DNA of 64,000 nt from JAGORM01 sp050255815 (GCA_050255815.1 JBLMVJ010000035.1:24919-88918), one strand, 5' to 3'. Positions 8,405 through 17,264 are shown, numbered from the stretch's first letter. Notes: generated by a model from the sequence alone, not told the origin. Made by a program: numbers and translations.

Positions 8405-8689
8405 TTAGTAATTCCCCTTTCATAATTAGAATGATACATTCTACCACAGGAAGAACCTATCCGCAAGGAAATTCCAAAGCTCTTATTTCCCTTCTGATCG
8501 ATCCCTTCCAATTCCATCACTTGAAACAGAACCCATGAGAAACGAGTGAACGAGCGCCCGGAAAGAACACACATGAGGGACTGTTGCGAAGCGGTTCTTT
8601 CAGTGAGTGAACGAGTTTTGAATGGATGAATGGTTCATCGTGATGGCAGTTTTTGCTCAACTTTTTGCTGCCAAAAAGTTGAAAGAAAC
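8405..8689. other. Intergenic region with a perfect hairpin
   Basis: No supported gene. CAACTTTTTG (8658-8667), a 4-nt loop and CAAAAAGTTG (8672-8681) form a perfect 10-bp stem just past the stop of the 8690-9151 gene, where it may act as terminator or processing site for minus-strand transcripts. GTGAACGAG occurs twice (about 8546 and 8603), and a similar GAGTGAGCGCCCG string recurs near 30630. Confidence 0.4.
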
Positions 8690-9151
8690 CTAAATGAACC
8701 TAAAAAGAATCACGTAGAGGATAAAAACTGTGGCCACTTGTGTCACTATGCCCCACGGCTGGTCCAGGCGGGAATTAATAAGATGCTGCACTTTATACAT
8801 CCATTTGGACCATTGGGAGAATACATTATTAGTCCGCAAAATAAGGTACGGTGCCGTAATCCAGTCAGGCAGCTGGGCGGCAATAACAGAAGCAAACAAA
8901 AGTATACTGTCTGTCCCCCCTAAAACCCCATGGTACAGTACATAAGCTGACAGAAAGCTAATCCCCACGTCTATACCGGATTCTATGACAAGCGCCTGCT
9001 TAGTCTTATCCCGGTGGTGGAGTCCGGTATCCCAGTGGGGAATTAAATCTAGCGCAAAATGGGAAACAAAAGAGGCTGGGATTGCTACATATGGGTTGTG
9101 GAATTTTGCGGCAATAAGTGCTGCAACTAACGCGTGTCCGGTGGCTGTCAT
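8690..9151 (-). CDS. Polytopic membrane protein, YdjM/DUF457-like hydrolase family
   Basis: A 153-residue membrane protein with conserved-looking polar residues at helix ends: TGHALVAA near the N-terminus, SHFALDLIPHWD (about 29-40) and QLPDW (about 92-96). The histidine/aspartate pattern is like inner-membrane putative metal-dependent hydrolases (YdjM, DUF457), so metal binding is plausible; the enzyme activity is not known. A minus-strand extended -10 (TGATATAAT) ends seven nucleotides before the ATG, suggesting leaderless transcription and fixing the start. Confidence 0.6.
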   Translation of the reverse strand: MTATGHALVAALIAAKFHNPYVAIPASFVSHFALDLIPHWDTGLHHRDKTKQALVIESGIDVGISFLSAYVLYHGVLGGTDSILLFASVIAAQLPDWITAPYLILRTNNVFSQWSKWMYKVQHLINSRLDQPWGIVTQVATVFILYVILFRFI

Positions 9152-9246
9152 GCGATCAATTATATCAGATTTCAGATAACACTGGTCTTCTTCCCGTCAT
9201 AATTCTGTCAAGATTTAATAACTTCAATAAGGCAAAATAATCTTCT

Positions 9247-9432
9247 ATGAACAGCTATGAATTAGGGAAAAACATTGGACAAGCACAGGATAAAGGTATT
9301 GAACATAGGCTTTCTCCACCCAGGCCAGGCATAGAAACAAGAAGAATGACGACAAGGGCTGTAATAGATGTACTATTACTCAGAGAAAGAGGGATTACTC
9401 TTGGGAAACCTTCTGCCAAGAGGGTTAAATAA
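9247..9432 (+). CDS. Hypothetical 61-residue basic protein
   Basis: Not recognised. A polar protein (MNSYELGKNIG...), with basic residues clustered at the middle and C-terminus (...AKRVK) and a predicted helix around RAVIDVLLLRERG. It lies 17 nt ahead of the M50 protease gene on the same strand, in otherwise gene-free DNA, and an A/T-rich -10-like sequence precedes its ATG. It could be a real small gene or a chance ORF. Confidence 0.4.
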   Translation: MNSYELGKNIGQAQDKGIEHRLSPPRPGIETRRMTTRAVIDVLLLRERGITLGKPSAKRVK

Positions 9433-9449
9433 TCTGCTAAAATATCCTC

Positions 9450-10049
9450 ATGGATCTTTTGATAGGGGTTGTCATCCTCATTTTCTCTGCTATTTTACAT
9501 GAGGTTATGCACGGATGGGTAGCTGATAAGTTAGGCGACCCTACGGCCCGGCTCATGGGGCGCTTGACCCTCAATCCCATCCCCCACATAGACCCGCTCA
9601 TGAGCGTTGTCATTCCCATTATTCTGATTCTGGCACACTCCCCTATTATTTTTGGGGCTGCAAAACCGGTCCCGGTAAATCCTATGCATTTGCATGACGG
9701 GAAAAAAGATTTTGCACTGGTAGGACTAGCGGGTCCGTTAACTAATGCAGTTATTGCAATTATTGCAGCCGGCCTTTTACACATAGTTCCTGCTGATAAC
9801 TTCATTGCCTATATATTATCCCTGGTAGTCCTCTATAACCTCATCCTGGCTTTTATCAACCTAATCCCTATCCCGCCACTAGATGGATCACGGGTCATCA
9901 CATTCTTGCTCCCTGACGATCTGGCACGCAAGTACCTTTCTATAGAGTCTTTTGGTATTGTCATCTTATTCCTTCTTCTGTCGTTTACTAATCTGGGAGC
10001 TGTCCTTTTCAACCTCATCACCTTCTCCATGCACTTATTAGGTTTGTAG
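9450..10049 (+). CDS. Site-2 protease family (M50) membrane metalloprotease
   Basis: An intramembrane zinc protease of 199 residues without PDZ or CBS domains. Seen: HEVMH (17-21, the HExxH zinc site) in the first helix, GLAGPLTN around residue 92 and the second zinc-ligand motif NLIPIPPLDG (about 146-155, the Asp being the third ligand) in a later helix. Such short forms are common in bacteria; the substrates are unknown, but regulated intramembrane proteolysis of an anti-sigma factor or signal peptide clearance is the family role. A TAAAAT box ends six nucleotides before the ATG (9438-9443), so the mRNA is probably leaderless. Confidence 0.9.
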   Translation: MDLLIGVVILIFSAILHEVMHGWVADKLGDPTARLMGRLTLNPIPHIDPLMSVVIPIILILAHSPIIFGAAKPVPVNPMHLHDGKKDFALVGLAGPLTNAVIAIIAAGLLHIVPADNFIAYILSLVVLYNLILAFINLIPIPPLDGSRVITFLLPDDLARKYLSIESFGIVILFLLLSFTNLGAVLFNLITFSMHLLGL

Positions 10050-10078
10050 TTGCAAGAAAATACACAGTCTTGTACCAT
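10050..10078 (+). promoter_or_regulatory. Promoter of enolase
   Basis: TTGCAA (10050-10055), a 17-bp spacer and TACCAT (10073-10078), eight nucleotides before the eno ATG. Confidence 0.5.
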
Positions 10079-10086
10079 TAGTTCAG

Positions 10087-11337
10087 ATGAAAATTACTGA
10101 TATCAAAGCGCTTGAAATCCTTGACTCCCGCGGCAACCCCACCGTACGCACTTTTTTGCAAACTGAGGATAACTCCTGGCATGTTGGATCTGTCCCTTCC
10201 GGCGCCTCTACCGGATCTAATGAAGTCTTGGAGCTGCGTGACAATGATGAGAAGCGGTATGGCGGGAAAGGTGTCCAGAAAGCCGTAGAGAACGTAAATA
10301 CAAAGATCAAAGACCTGGTCAAAGACCAGGAAACAGACCCTAAAGAGATAGACAAAAAAATGCTGGAGCTCGATGGTACCGGGGATAAATCAAACCTGGG
10401 TGCAAATGCAATACTGTCAGTTTCCATGGCAGTGACCCACGCTGCCGCACACTCTTCCCACCTGCCTCTTTGGCAATATGTAAGGCAATACTTCTTCCCC
10501 AACCTGAATAACCTGGAAGCAAATAAATTTCCCCAGCTTATGGTGAACATAGTAAACGGTGGCAAGCATGCAGGCTGGAACTTTGACCTGCAGGAATTTA
10601 TGGTAGTACCGGTCTCCGCTACTCCCTCTGAGAGTATCAGGGTTGCCTCTGAAGTCTTCCATTCACTTGGGAAATTACTGAAGGAGAAAAATCTTTCCAC
10701 TTTAGTGGGTGATGAAGGCGGCTATTCCCCTGCTTTAGGTTCTAATGAAGAAGTATTGGATACCATAACAGAAGCAGCAAAACGCGCTGGATATGAAAGA
10801 GGAAAAGACTACCGCCTTTCTCTAGACTGTGCTGCATCCGAGTTTTTTGAGGACGGCAAATATATATTTAAGAAGGCAAATAAAACGTTAAACGGGGAAG
10901 AACTCAGGAATTATTATAAGGAGCTGGGGCAAAAATATGGAATACTTTCTTTTGAAGACCCCTTTGATGAAGATGACTGGGATTCTTGGAAGGCATTCCA
11001 GGAAACTTCTGGCTCGGAATTCACCTTAATAGGAGATGACCTGTTTACTACAAATCCTGAGCGAATTAAACACGGAATAGAAATGAAAGCCGCAAACGGG
11101 GTTTTAATCAAGTTAAACCAGATAGGCACGGTGTCTGAAACCGCAGAAGCAATACGGCTAGGAAAAGATGCGGGCTGGAAGATAGCCGTCTCCCACCGGT
11201 CAGGAGAAACAGAAGATAATTTTATTGCAGATTTAGCTTATGCCAGCAACGCTGACTTTATCAAATCCGGCTCCATGAGCAGATCTGAAAGACTTTCCAA
11301 ATACAACCGCCTCCTGGAAATAGAAAAAGGTATCTAG
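10087..11337 (+). CDS. eno: Enolase (phosphopyruvate hydratase)
   Basis: Interconverts 2-phosphoglycerate and phosphoenolpyruvate. The 416-residue protein carries the family signatures: ILDSRGNPT near the N-terminus, PSGASTGS for the mobile loop, the general-acid loop near GDEGGYSPAL, the metal ligands in SLDCAASEF, FEDPFDEDDW and IGDDLFTTN, the catalytic lysine in LIKLNQIG, and SHRSGETED. The region expected to read SHRSGE is intact, so it should be active. It is followed by a phosphoglycerate mutase gene 44 bp downstream, so two consecutive lower-glycolysis steps are linked. Confidence 0.97.
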   Translation: MKITDIKALEILDSRGNPTVRTFLQTEDNSWHVGSVPSGASTGSNEVLELRDNDEKRYGGKGVQKAVENVNTKIKDLVKDQETDPKEIDKKMLELDGTGDKSNLGANAILSVSMAVTHAAAHSSHLPLWQYVRQYFFPNLNNLEANKFPQLMVNIVNGGKHAGWNFDLQEFMVVPVSATPSESIRVASEVFHSLGKLLKEKNLSTLVGDEGGYSPALGSNEEVLDTITEAAKRAGYERGKDYRLSLDCAASEFFEDGKYIFKKANKTLNGEELRNYYKELGQKYGILSFEDPFDEDDWDSWKAFQETSGSEFTLIGDDLFTTNPERIKHGIEMKAANGVLIKLNQIGTVSETAEAIRLGKDAGWKIAVSHRSGETEDNFIADLAYASNADFIKSGSMSRSERLSKYNRLLEIEKGI

Positions 11338-11381
11338 ATCCCTTGCTTTATACTTAATACATACTACATAATACTTAATAC

Positions 11382-12011
11382 ATGTCTTACCTGGTTTTAG
11401 TCCGTCATGGATTATCTGAGTACAATAAAAAGGGCTTATGGACCGGATGGACTGATGTATCACTGGCGCCGGAAGGGATTGAACAGGCTAAAAAAACCGG
11501 CGAAGAATTAAAAGACATCCGCATAGATTACGCTTACACCTCTGATTTAAAAAGGACCCAGGAAACGTTACACGAAATTCTACAGGTTATCGGCCAGTTT
11601 CCGGAAATAACTTCAGATAAAGCCTTTAATGAGCGTAATTACGGAATCTACACTGGACGCAACAAATGGGATGTAAAAAAAGAGGTTGGGGAGGAAAAGT
11701 TTTTAGATATCAGAAGAGTTTATGATTACTCCATTCCTGAAGGGGAATCTTTAAAGCAGGTTTATGAACGCGAAGTGCCATATTATAAAGCGGAGATTGA
11801 ACCAAAACTCATGGCAGGTAAAAATGTTGTGATTGCATCCTCCGGAAATCCATTGCGGGCGTTGGTTAAATACCTGGAAAATATTTCAGACGAGGACATA
11901 GACAAGCTTGAAATAGGAACAGGCGAAGCATATGTTTACCAGATAGATTCCAATGGCAAAGTAATTAATAAGGAAATCAGAGGTAAAAATCCCATGGCAG
12001 GAAAGGTATAG
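11382..12011 (+). CDS. 2,3-bisphosphoglycerate-dependent phosphoglycerate mutase-like protein
   Basis: A 209-residue histidine phosphatase superfamily protein related to GpmA (3-PGA/2-PGA interconversion). Seen: the phosphohistidine motif LVRHG (R8-H9-G10), GLWTGWTDVSL and TSDLKRTQETL as in GpmA, and ERNYGIYTGRNK. The second catalytic histidine, normally in AHGNSLRA, is replaced: the sequence reads ASSGNPLRA with Ser at 154. The rest of the domain after it (LVKYLENISDEDI) is GpmA-like. Adjacency to eno supports a glycolytic role, but activity must be questioned. Its stop abuts the stop of the convergent gene at 12012. Confidence 0.8.
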   Translation: MSYLVLVRHGLSEYNKKGLWTGWTDVSLAPEGIEQAKKTGEELKDIRIDYAYTSDLKRTQETLHEILQVIGQFPEITSDKAFNERNYGIYTGRNKWDVKKEVGEEKFLDIRRVYDYSIPEGESLKQVYEREVPYYKAEIEPKLMAGKNVVIASSGNPLRALVKYLENISDEDIDKLEIGTGEAYVYQIDSNGKVINKEIRGKNPMAGKV

Positions 12012-12752
12012 TTACTTCTGAGGTACTGCGGCTTGAATCTCCGGCTTCACCATAGTGTATGGAAGCGTTATGAGTTTATTGTCTGCCTTAATCCGCAGCT
12101 CATCCTGCTTATTAAACTTCACAAATTTCTCAGCAACAAAAACGTTCACATCCCTACCCTCCTTATTAGTACCGGTAACTTTTACCCACTCCTTCTTTCC
12201 GTCCTGATCATATAATCCTCCATAAACCTCTACCATTTTTAAATCATCAAGCTTAATACCCAGCTTCTCAACATCCTGTTGGGACATAACTGAACCATCC
12301 ACTCTTGGCTCTAAATGGAATATAGGAGCTTGGTACTCTGCTTTCGTAGTAATATTTCCGCTAATAGGAATCTCTCCTATGGATCCTCCTCTATAAACTA
12401 TTCCATCTCTTCCTGTATTTGGATCCGTAGCTATGGCTTCCGGCCTAGGATCCCCAAATTTATGGCCTTCTGACGCTAGGCTTTCTGCAAGGGCATTAGT
12501 ATCTGCTTCCTGCTGTGTAGTGAGTCCTATTTGGGTAATATGGGAGGCTGCAGAATCTATGGTGCCCGCAGCGTCCCCTATAGGTCCTGAGGCAACCTTT
12601 ACCCCGCCTATTCCGAGCGCTGCAATAAAAGCTGCTACGGTTAACTTTGCTTTTTCTGAAAAACGAGGTTTCCGGGGGCTTGAAATGTCCCGGGCATTCT
12701 CCATTTTAAAGCTGGGGCGCCTATCCCCTACTGTGTCTACCATACCTACCAT
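12012..12752 (-). CDS. Hypothetical protein with a single membrane anchor
   Basis: Not recognised; 246 residues. Residues 1-33 are polar and basic, about 34-56 (LTVAAFIAALGIGGVKVASG) form one likely transmembrane helix, and the remainder is a polar domain probably outside the cell, with VEVYGGLYDQDGKKEWVKV and a possible beta-rich fold. On the minus strand TTGACA, an 18-bp spacer and TAGGAT end seven nucleotides before the ATG. It diverges from the ABC transporter genes and its stop directly abuts that of the phosphoglycerate mutase gene. Confidence 0.65.
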   Translation of the reverse strand: MVGMVDTVGDRRPSFKMENARDISSPRKPRFSEKAKLTVAAFIAALGIGGVKVASGPIGDAAGTIDSAASHITQIGLTTQQEADTNALAESLASEGHKFGDPRPEAIATDPNTGRDGIVYRGGSIGEIPISGNITTKAEYQAPIFHLEPRVDGSVMSQQDVEKLGIKLDDLKMVEVYGGLYDQDGKKEWVKVTGTNKEGRDVNVFVAEKFVKFNKQDELRIKADNKLITLPYTMVKPEIQAAVPQK

Positions 12753-12810
12753 CCTACCTTTTTAGCTCTTCCGGTGTCAAGCTGGTAGATAAATGCAGTA
12801 TAATATTCCC

Positions 12811-13791
12811 ATGTCTCCCATCATTTCAGTTGACCATCTAGTAAAAACATATAAAGTCCACAAGAAAGACCCGGGGTTTATGGGATCCGTAAAGTCTTTA
12901 GTAAACAGAAAATATGAACAGGTCCATGCGGTAAAAGATATTTCTTTTGAGATAAATCCCGGAGAGCTGGTAGGCTTTATAGGGCCTAATGGTGCAGGAA
13001 AAACTACCACGCTGAAATGTCTGTCCGGTTTGCTTTTTCCCAGTGCCGGAAAGGTTGAAGTATTAGGATATGAACCTTTCCAAAGAAAAACCCCTTTTCT
13101 GAAGCAGATTGCCCTGGTCATGGGACAGAAAAACCAGCTCTGGTGGGACCTTCCCCCTACAGAAACTTTTATCTTAAATAAGGAAATATATGAGGTGCCG
13201 GAGAAGCGGTTCAAAGAAACACTGAATGATTTAGTGGAACTCTTAGATGTAAAGGACGTGTTGAATATTCAGGTCCGGAAGTTATCTCTAGGGCAACGCA
13301 TGAAATGTGAGCTAATTGCTGCCCTTCTCCACTCCCCTAAGGTTTTATTTTTAGACGAGCCAACCATAGGACTGGATGTAGTAATGCAGAAAAAACTCCG
13401 CGACTTTATTAAACAATACAATGAAAAATACAACGCCACTATTATTTTGACCAGTCATTATATGGAGGATGTGCGGCAGCTATGTGAGCGAGTCATAGTC
13501 ATAGACCATGGAATGCTGCTGTTTGACGGAAGATTAGACGCGCTGGTGAAAGAATACACCCAGCACAAACTGATCTCTATAGTGTTTGAGAAAAAAGTGG
13601 AACGAAAGGATCTGGAAAAGTTAGGAACAGTACTGGAATATGACTTTCCAAAGGTTATCCTTTCCGTAAACCGCAAAGATTCCAACCAGGCTACTTCAAA
13701 ACTCCTGAAAGACTTCCCCGTTGCGGATTTAAATATCCAGGAACCGGATATAGAAGACATCATTAGAGAGGTCTTTTCAAGAAAGAAATAA
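12811..13791 (+). CDS. ABC transporter ATP-binding protein (ABC-2/DrrA-like)
   Basis: ATPase of an ABC exporter; it should power the four permeases encoded immediately downstream. Seen: Walker A GPNGAGKT (about 58-65), signature LSLGQRM (about 158-164, a variant of LSGGQ), Walker B VLFLDEP (about 178-184) and the switch region TSHYMEDV; about 100 residues follow as a C-terminal extension typical of this class. An upstream in-frame ATG at 12793 is unlikely to be used because the -10 box TATAAT (12799-12804) lies inside that extension; TATAAT ends six nucleotides before 12811, the better start. Confidence 0.92.
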   Translation: MSPIISVDHLVKTYKVHKKDPGFMGSVKSLVNRKYEQVHAVKDISFEINPGELVGFIGPNGAGKTTTLKCLSGLLFPSAGKVEVLGYEPFQRKTPFLKQIALVMGQKNQLWWDLPPTETFILNKEIYEVPEKRFKETLNDLVELLDVKDVLNIQVRKLSLGQRMKCELIAALLHSPKVLFLDEPTIGLDVVMQKKLRDFIKQYNEKYNATIILTSHYMEDVRQLCERVIVIDHGMLLFDGRLDALVKEYTQHKLISIVFEKKVERKDLEKLGTVLEYDFPKVILSVNRKDSNQATSKLLKDFPVADLNIQEPDIEDIIREVFSRKK

Positions 13792-13803
13792 ACCAAGAAA
13801 TTC

Positions 13804-13883
13804 AGTAGAAATAGATAGAAATTCATAGAAACTAAATTGTATTTATTGCTGCACTTCAGTTTCTACCAATTTCAACTAATAGC
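13804..13883. repeat. Repeat family A, diverged copy
   Basis: The spacer between the ATPase and first permease gene contains AGAAATTCATAGAAACTAAA, which matches the reverse complement of part of the repeats at 15492-15566 and 34334-34407. Confidence 0.45.
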
Positions 13884-13901
13884 TACCATTTTCTATGCCT
13901 T

Positions 13902-14702
13902 ATGTTGCGCAGTCTGAAATTATTTTTAGTAGAATGCCAGCTGGTGATTGAGGTAAAAAGCCTCTCCGTAGTGTGGTTTTTAGCCTCCATTTCAGGATCT
14001 ATCCTTATGATTATCTTCTGGACCGGTGTTACCAGCGCAAACGGCGGCTCCATTTCCGGCTGGAACACGGGAAGTTTTGCCACGTACTACCTCCTGGTTG
14101 CTCTGGCGGGGTCTCTCTTTATAGCCCATATAGAAGAAAATGTTTCCTTTCAAGATATCCAAAGAGGTGAGCTCTCTATGTATCTTTTGAAACCCTTCCC
14201 TTATTTTAGGTTTAAGCTGCTGATTGAGCTCCCCTGGCGCTTCATGCAAGGTGCTTTTGCCATTATAAGCATGATTTTAGTATTTCTGCTGGTTCCTCAC
14301 CTGATCCAGATCACCCTTTCCCCGGTCCTGCTTCCTATGGCAATTTTATTAGTTTTCAGCGCCTTTTTATTGTCATTTACTTTCAAAATGTGCCTGGGGC
14401 TTCTGGCTTTCTGGTTTACAGAAATCAACTCACTCCTGCAGCTGACTGAAATTATTCTTACCCTCTGCGCAGGCTTCATAGTGCCATTGGTGTTCCTCCC
14501 AAATTATTTGCAAACCCTTTTTAATATCCTTCCGTTCTCTTACATGGTCTACTACCCTATCCTGGCACTTTTAGGAAAACTTAACCCAGACCAAGAAATA
14601 CGAGTGTTTGGTATACAAATGTTGTGGACCTTTTTATTCTATCTACTCTATAAATTTCTCTGGAGGAAAGGAAGGCTGAAATTTACTGCCGTAGGACACT
14701 AA
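13902..14702 (+). CDS. ABC-2 type permease, pair 1 member A
   Basis: A 266-residue integral membrane protein with about six hydrophobic segments, beginning ECQLVIEVKSLSVVWFLASI. The general pattern of a short cytoplasmic start, a central charged loop FQDIQRGELSMYLLKPFPYF and a C-terminal helix ending in basic residues is that of ABC-2 permeases related to DUF990 transporters. The LLKPFPYF element recurs in all four permeases here (KPVDSQF, KPMSYIKY, QPVSPLF), indicating a coupling helix. It overlaps nothing and is followed by the next permease after 1 nt. Confidence 0.8.
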   Translation: MLRSLKLFLVECQLVIEVKSLSVVWFLASISGSILMIIFWTGVTSANGGSISGWNTGSFATYYLLVALAGSLFIAHIEENVSFQDIQRGELSMYLLKPFPYFRFKLLIELPWRFMQGAFAIISMILVFLLVPHLIQITLSPVLLPMAILLVFSAFLLSFTFKMCLGLLAFWFTEINSLLQLTEIILTLCAGFIVPLVFLPNYLQTLFNILPFSYMVYYPILALLGKLNPDQEIRVFGIQMLWTFLFYLLYKFLWRKGRLKFTAVGH

Positions 14703-14703
14703 T

Positions 14704-15489
14704 ATGCATTACCTAAAGATCTTAAAAGCGCTGATAGTCATTAACACCGCATACGCGTTAGAGTACAAGGCGCATTTTGTGGCCCAGGTTTTTGCAAGCC
14801 TGGCCTGGGGCGTATTTTCCGTGGTCAACATGATCCTTTTGACGTACCGCGTCCACTCTGCTTTTGGCTGGAGCAGGAATGAGCTCATCCTTCTTTCCGT
14901 TATGGTTAATGTAGTCTATGGCATCCACCGTATGTTGTTTGATGTAAACTTCTGGAGATTCTCCCGGATTATCCATTATGGAGAAATGGACATGGTGCTG
15001 TTAAAGCCCGTGGACTCCCAGTTCCAAATGAGCATGTGGATCATAGATATTAGCGGTATCTTCAGATTTTTAGTTGCCCTAGCGCTCACCTTTATCCTGG
15101 TTTTTGCCATGCACTTTCCTATTTCTCTGACAAGTGTGTTGATTGCCACTATTTTAAGCCTGGCCGGTGTGGTCCTTCTCTATGCTTTCACCTATATCTT
15201 CCTAACCCTCACCATCTGGTTCTCTAACCTCTCTAACCTGATGGGACTGGTGAATAATATCCTTTCTATGTCCCGGTATCCAAAAGAAATGTATGAAGGA
15301 TTAGGCACCTACTTTTTCTTTTTTCTCTTGCCTTTAATTGTTATAATAAGCACTCCTACAAAAGCTCTCATCCAAAAGGGGAACCTGTTAGATAGTCTGC
15401 TTTTAGTACTCTTTACTATCCTATTTTTTGCAATCTCAAGGGTGTTCTGGAAATTCGCCCTGCGGTTCTATGTCAGTGCTTCAGGATAA
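14704..15489 (+). CDS. ABC-2 type permease, pair 1 member B
   Basis: A 261-residue polytopic membrane protein with six likely helices. The central loop ...GEMDMVLLKPVDSQFQM is the equivalent of the loop in its neighbour, and the end FALRFYVSASG is closely matched by the fourth permease (SLKNYTSASS). This suggests that the 14704 and 16479 genes are the same subunit type, and the 13902 and 15601 genes the other. It follows the previous permease with one base between stop and start, so translational coupling is likely. Confidence 0.8.
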   Translation: MHYLKILKALIVINTAYALEYKAHFVAQVFASLAWGVFSVVNMILLTYRVHSAFGWSRNELILLSVMVNVVYGIHRMLFDVNFWRFSRIIHYGEMDMVLLKPVDSQFQMSMWIIDISGIFRFLVALALTFILVFAMHFPISLTSVLIATILSLAGVVLLYAFTYIFLTLTIWFSNLSNLMGLVNNILSMSRYPKEMYEGLGTYFFFFLLPLIVIISTPTKALIQKGNLLDSLLLVLFTILFFAISRVFWKFALRFYVSASG

Positions 15490-15491
15490 AC

Positions 15492-15566
15492 AGGAAATTA
15501 ATAGATATTCATAGAAATTAAGAAATTGATTGTAATTACACAATTTAGTTTCCATGAATTTCGCGA
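15492..15566. repeat. Repeat family A, copy 2 (75 bp)
   Basis: Starts AGGAAATTAATAGATATT and ends CCATGAATTTCGCGA. The copy at 34334-34407 matches it almost base for base. Internal complementarity (GAAATT... against ...AATTTC) allows a hairpin. It separates the two permease pairs. Confidence 0.7.
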
Positions 15567-15600
15567 CCGTAGGGAGCTTATTTCCAAAAATTTCTTTCTT

Positions 15601-16395
15601 ATGTATAAATATTTCCGTATCTTCACCAATGTCTGGGGCAAAGCCCTTTCTTACCGGGTCAACTTTATCATGTGGCGTGTCCGTGTGGTGCTCCAACTTC
15701 TAACGTTATTCTTTTTGTGGTCTACTATTCTCACCAACAGGACTGCTATCTTTGGCTACTCTACTTCCCAAATGCTCACGTACATTTTAGGCACTTCGCT
15801 CATTTCTTCTGTAGTTTTGTCCAGCCGCACTTTTGAAGTAGGAGACCAGATAAATGACGGTACGCTTTCTAATTTTCTGATCAAACCCATGTCCTACATA
15901 AAATACTGGTTCTTTTATGACCTGGGGGATAAAGCCAGCAACATATTTTTCTCTATAATCGAATTAACGATAATCATCTTTCTGTTCCGTCCGCCCCTTT
16001 ATGTCCAAACCAATCCCACCTATCTCATGTTTACCCTGGTTTCCGCGTTTTTAGCATTACTTTTATACTTTTACTTTGGCTTTTTACTGGGGCTTTTAGG
16101 ATTCTGGAGCAATGAAGTGTGGGGACCACGCTTTATTTTCTTTATCATCATTAACTTTTTTGCCGGCGCTATGTTCCCGCTGGATGCGCTGCCAAAACAA
16201 GTGGTAAGCGTTCTCCAGCTTTTCCCATTCCCGTACCTTCTATACTTTCCGCTGAAGATTTATTTAGGAAAGATTTCTTTCCCGTTGATTATTCAAGGGC
16301 TCTTCATCTGTTCCGTGTGGATGGTAGGATTGTATTTTATTTGTAAATTTATCTGGTTAAAAGGATTGAAATTGTATGGGGCGCAAGGGAGATGA
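15601..16395 (+). CDS. ABC-2 type permease, pair 2 member A
   Basis: A polytopic membrane protein of 264 residues from the ATG at 15601 (MYKYFRIFTNVWG). An upstream ATG at 15526 would add a polar tail encoded inside the repeat element, so I prefer the later start. It has about six hydrophobic segments, the loop FEVGDQINDGTLSNFLIKPMSY matching the coupling-helix region of the first permease, and a cytoplasmic basic end IWLKGLKLYGAQGR similar to LWRKGRLKF in the first. This points to gene duplication of permease pairs behind one ATPase. Confidence 0.8.
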   Translation: MYKYFRIFTNVWGKALSYRVNFIMWRVRVVLQLLTLFFLWSTILTNRTAIFGYSTSQMLTYILGTSLISSVVLSSRTFEVGDQINDGTLSNFLIKPMSYIKYWFFYDLGDKASNIFFSIIELTIIIFLFRPPLYVQTNPTYLMFTLVSAFLALLLYFYFGFLLGLLGFWSNEVWGPRFIFFIIINFFAGAMFPLDALPKQVVSVLQLFPFPYLLYFPLKIYLGKISFPLIIQGLFICSVWMVGLYFICKFIWLKGLKLYGAQGR

Positions 16396-16478
16396 GAATG
16401 TATCAAGTGTTAAGTAGCAAGTAGTATGTATTTTCTTGTGTCTCTTTGACTCTTTTGTAACCTTTGACTCTCATAATT

Positions 16479-17261
16479 ATGTCTAAATATTTTAAAATCT
16501 GGTTCACTTCTATGCTGCACCAGGCGCAGACTGCGTTTGCGTCCCGCCTGGGGGTGGTAGTGTTTTTAGTGGGAAAGCTCTTGCGCTTCTACTTTTTCCT
16601 CCTCTTCCTCTTTTTAATAGTCCATCAAACAAAAAGCATAGCGGGATATTCTCTATGGGAAGTAATTTTTTTCTATGCAACGTTTAATTTAATAGATTCT
16701 TTTCCCCAAATGGTCCTCCGATCTGTCTATGGATTTAGGAATTATGTAGTGTCAGGATTTTTTGATTTTTATATGGTCCAACCAGTCTCCCCCCTATTTA
16801 GGTCACTTTTTGGCGGTTCTGATATTCTTGATATCCCAATGCTATTTTTATCTATTGGATATATTATTTATTCTTCATTTATGCTACCCCATTTTTCAAT
16901 CACCGGCGTCTTTTTATACATCTTACTGATCTTAAATGCCTTTATTATCTCTTTAGCATTCCATATTCTGGTCTTATCTATTGGGGTTATAAGCACGGAG
17001 GTGGATAATACGGTAATGCTCTACCGGGACCTGACACAAATGGGAAGGCTGCCTATAGATATTTATAAACAAGCAGTAAGTTTTATCCTGACGTTTGTAA
17101 TTCCCGTGGGAGTTATGATCACGTTTCCCGTAAAAGCGCTTCTGGGCGCACTTTCTCTCCAATTCATAGGATACTCTGTGGTATTTTCCGTGGTATTTCT
17201 TACGCTCTCACTCTTTCTCTGGACAAAGTCATTGAAAAATTACACCAGTGCCAGCAGCTAA
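16479..17261 (+). CDS. ABC-2 type permease, pair 2 member B
   Basis: A polytopic membrane protein of 260 residues from the ATG at 16479 (MSKYFKIWFTSMLHQ); a TTG five codons earlier is less likely. It has six hydrophobic segments, the loop VVSGFFDFYMVQPVSPLFR aligning with GEMDMVLLKPVDSQF of the second permease, and the ending KSLKNYTSASS shared with it. Together the four permeases and the ATPase at 12811 could form two alternative exporters using one motor, or a single larger complex. The substrate is unknown. Confidence 0.78.
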   Translation: MSKYFKIWFTSMLHQAQTAFASRLGVVVFLVGKLLRFYFFLLFLFLIVHQTKSIAGYSLWEVIFFYATFNLIDSFPQMVLRSVYGFRNYVVSGFFDFYMVQPVSPLFRSLFGGSDILDIPMLFLSIGYIIYSSFMLPHFSITGVFLYILLILNAFIISLAFHILVLSIGVISTEVDNTVMLYRDLTQMGRLPIDIYKQAVSFILTFVIPVGVMITFPVKALLGALSLQFIGYSVVFSVVFLTLSLFLWTKSLKNYTSASS

Positions 17262-17264
17262 TGA

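Noticed and set aside
5858..8408. Long plus-strand ORFs opposite radA and the S1-domain gene
   Set aside because: Antisense shadows: Ser/Thr/Phe-rich translations without motifs, while the minus strand encodes complete known domains.
8630..9179. Plus-strand ORFs opposite the 8690 membrane protein
   Set aside because: No motif or promoter; the minus-strand gene has membrane topology and a well-placed -10.
12793..12810. Upstream ATG of the ABC ATPase
   Set aside because: The TATAAT box lies inside this extension, so transcription begins after it.
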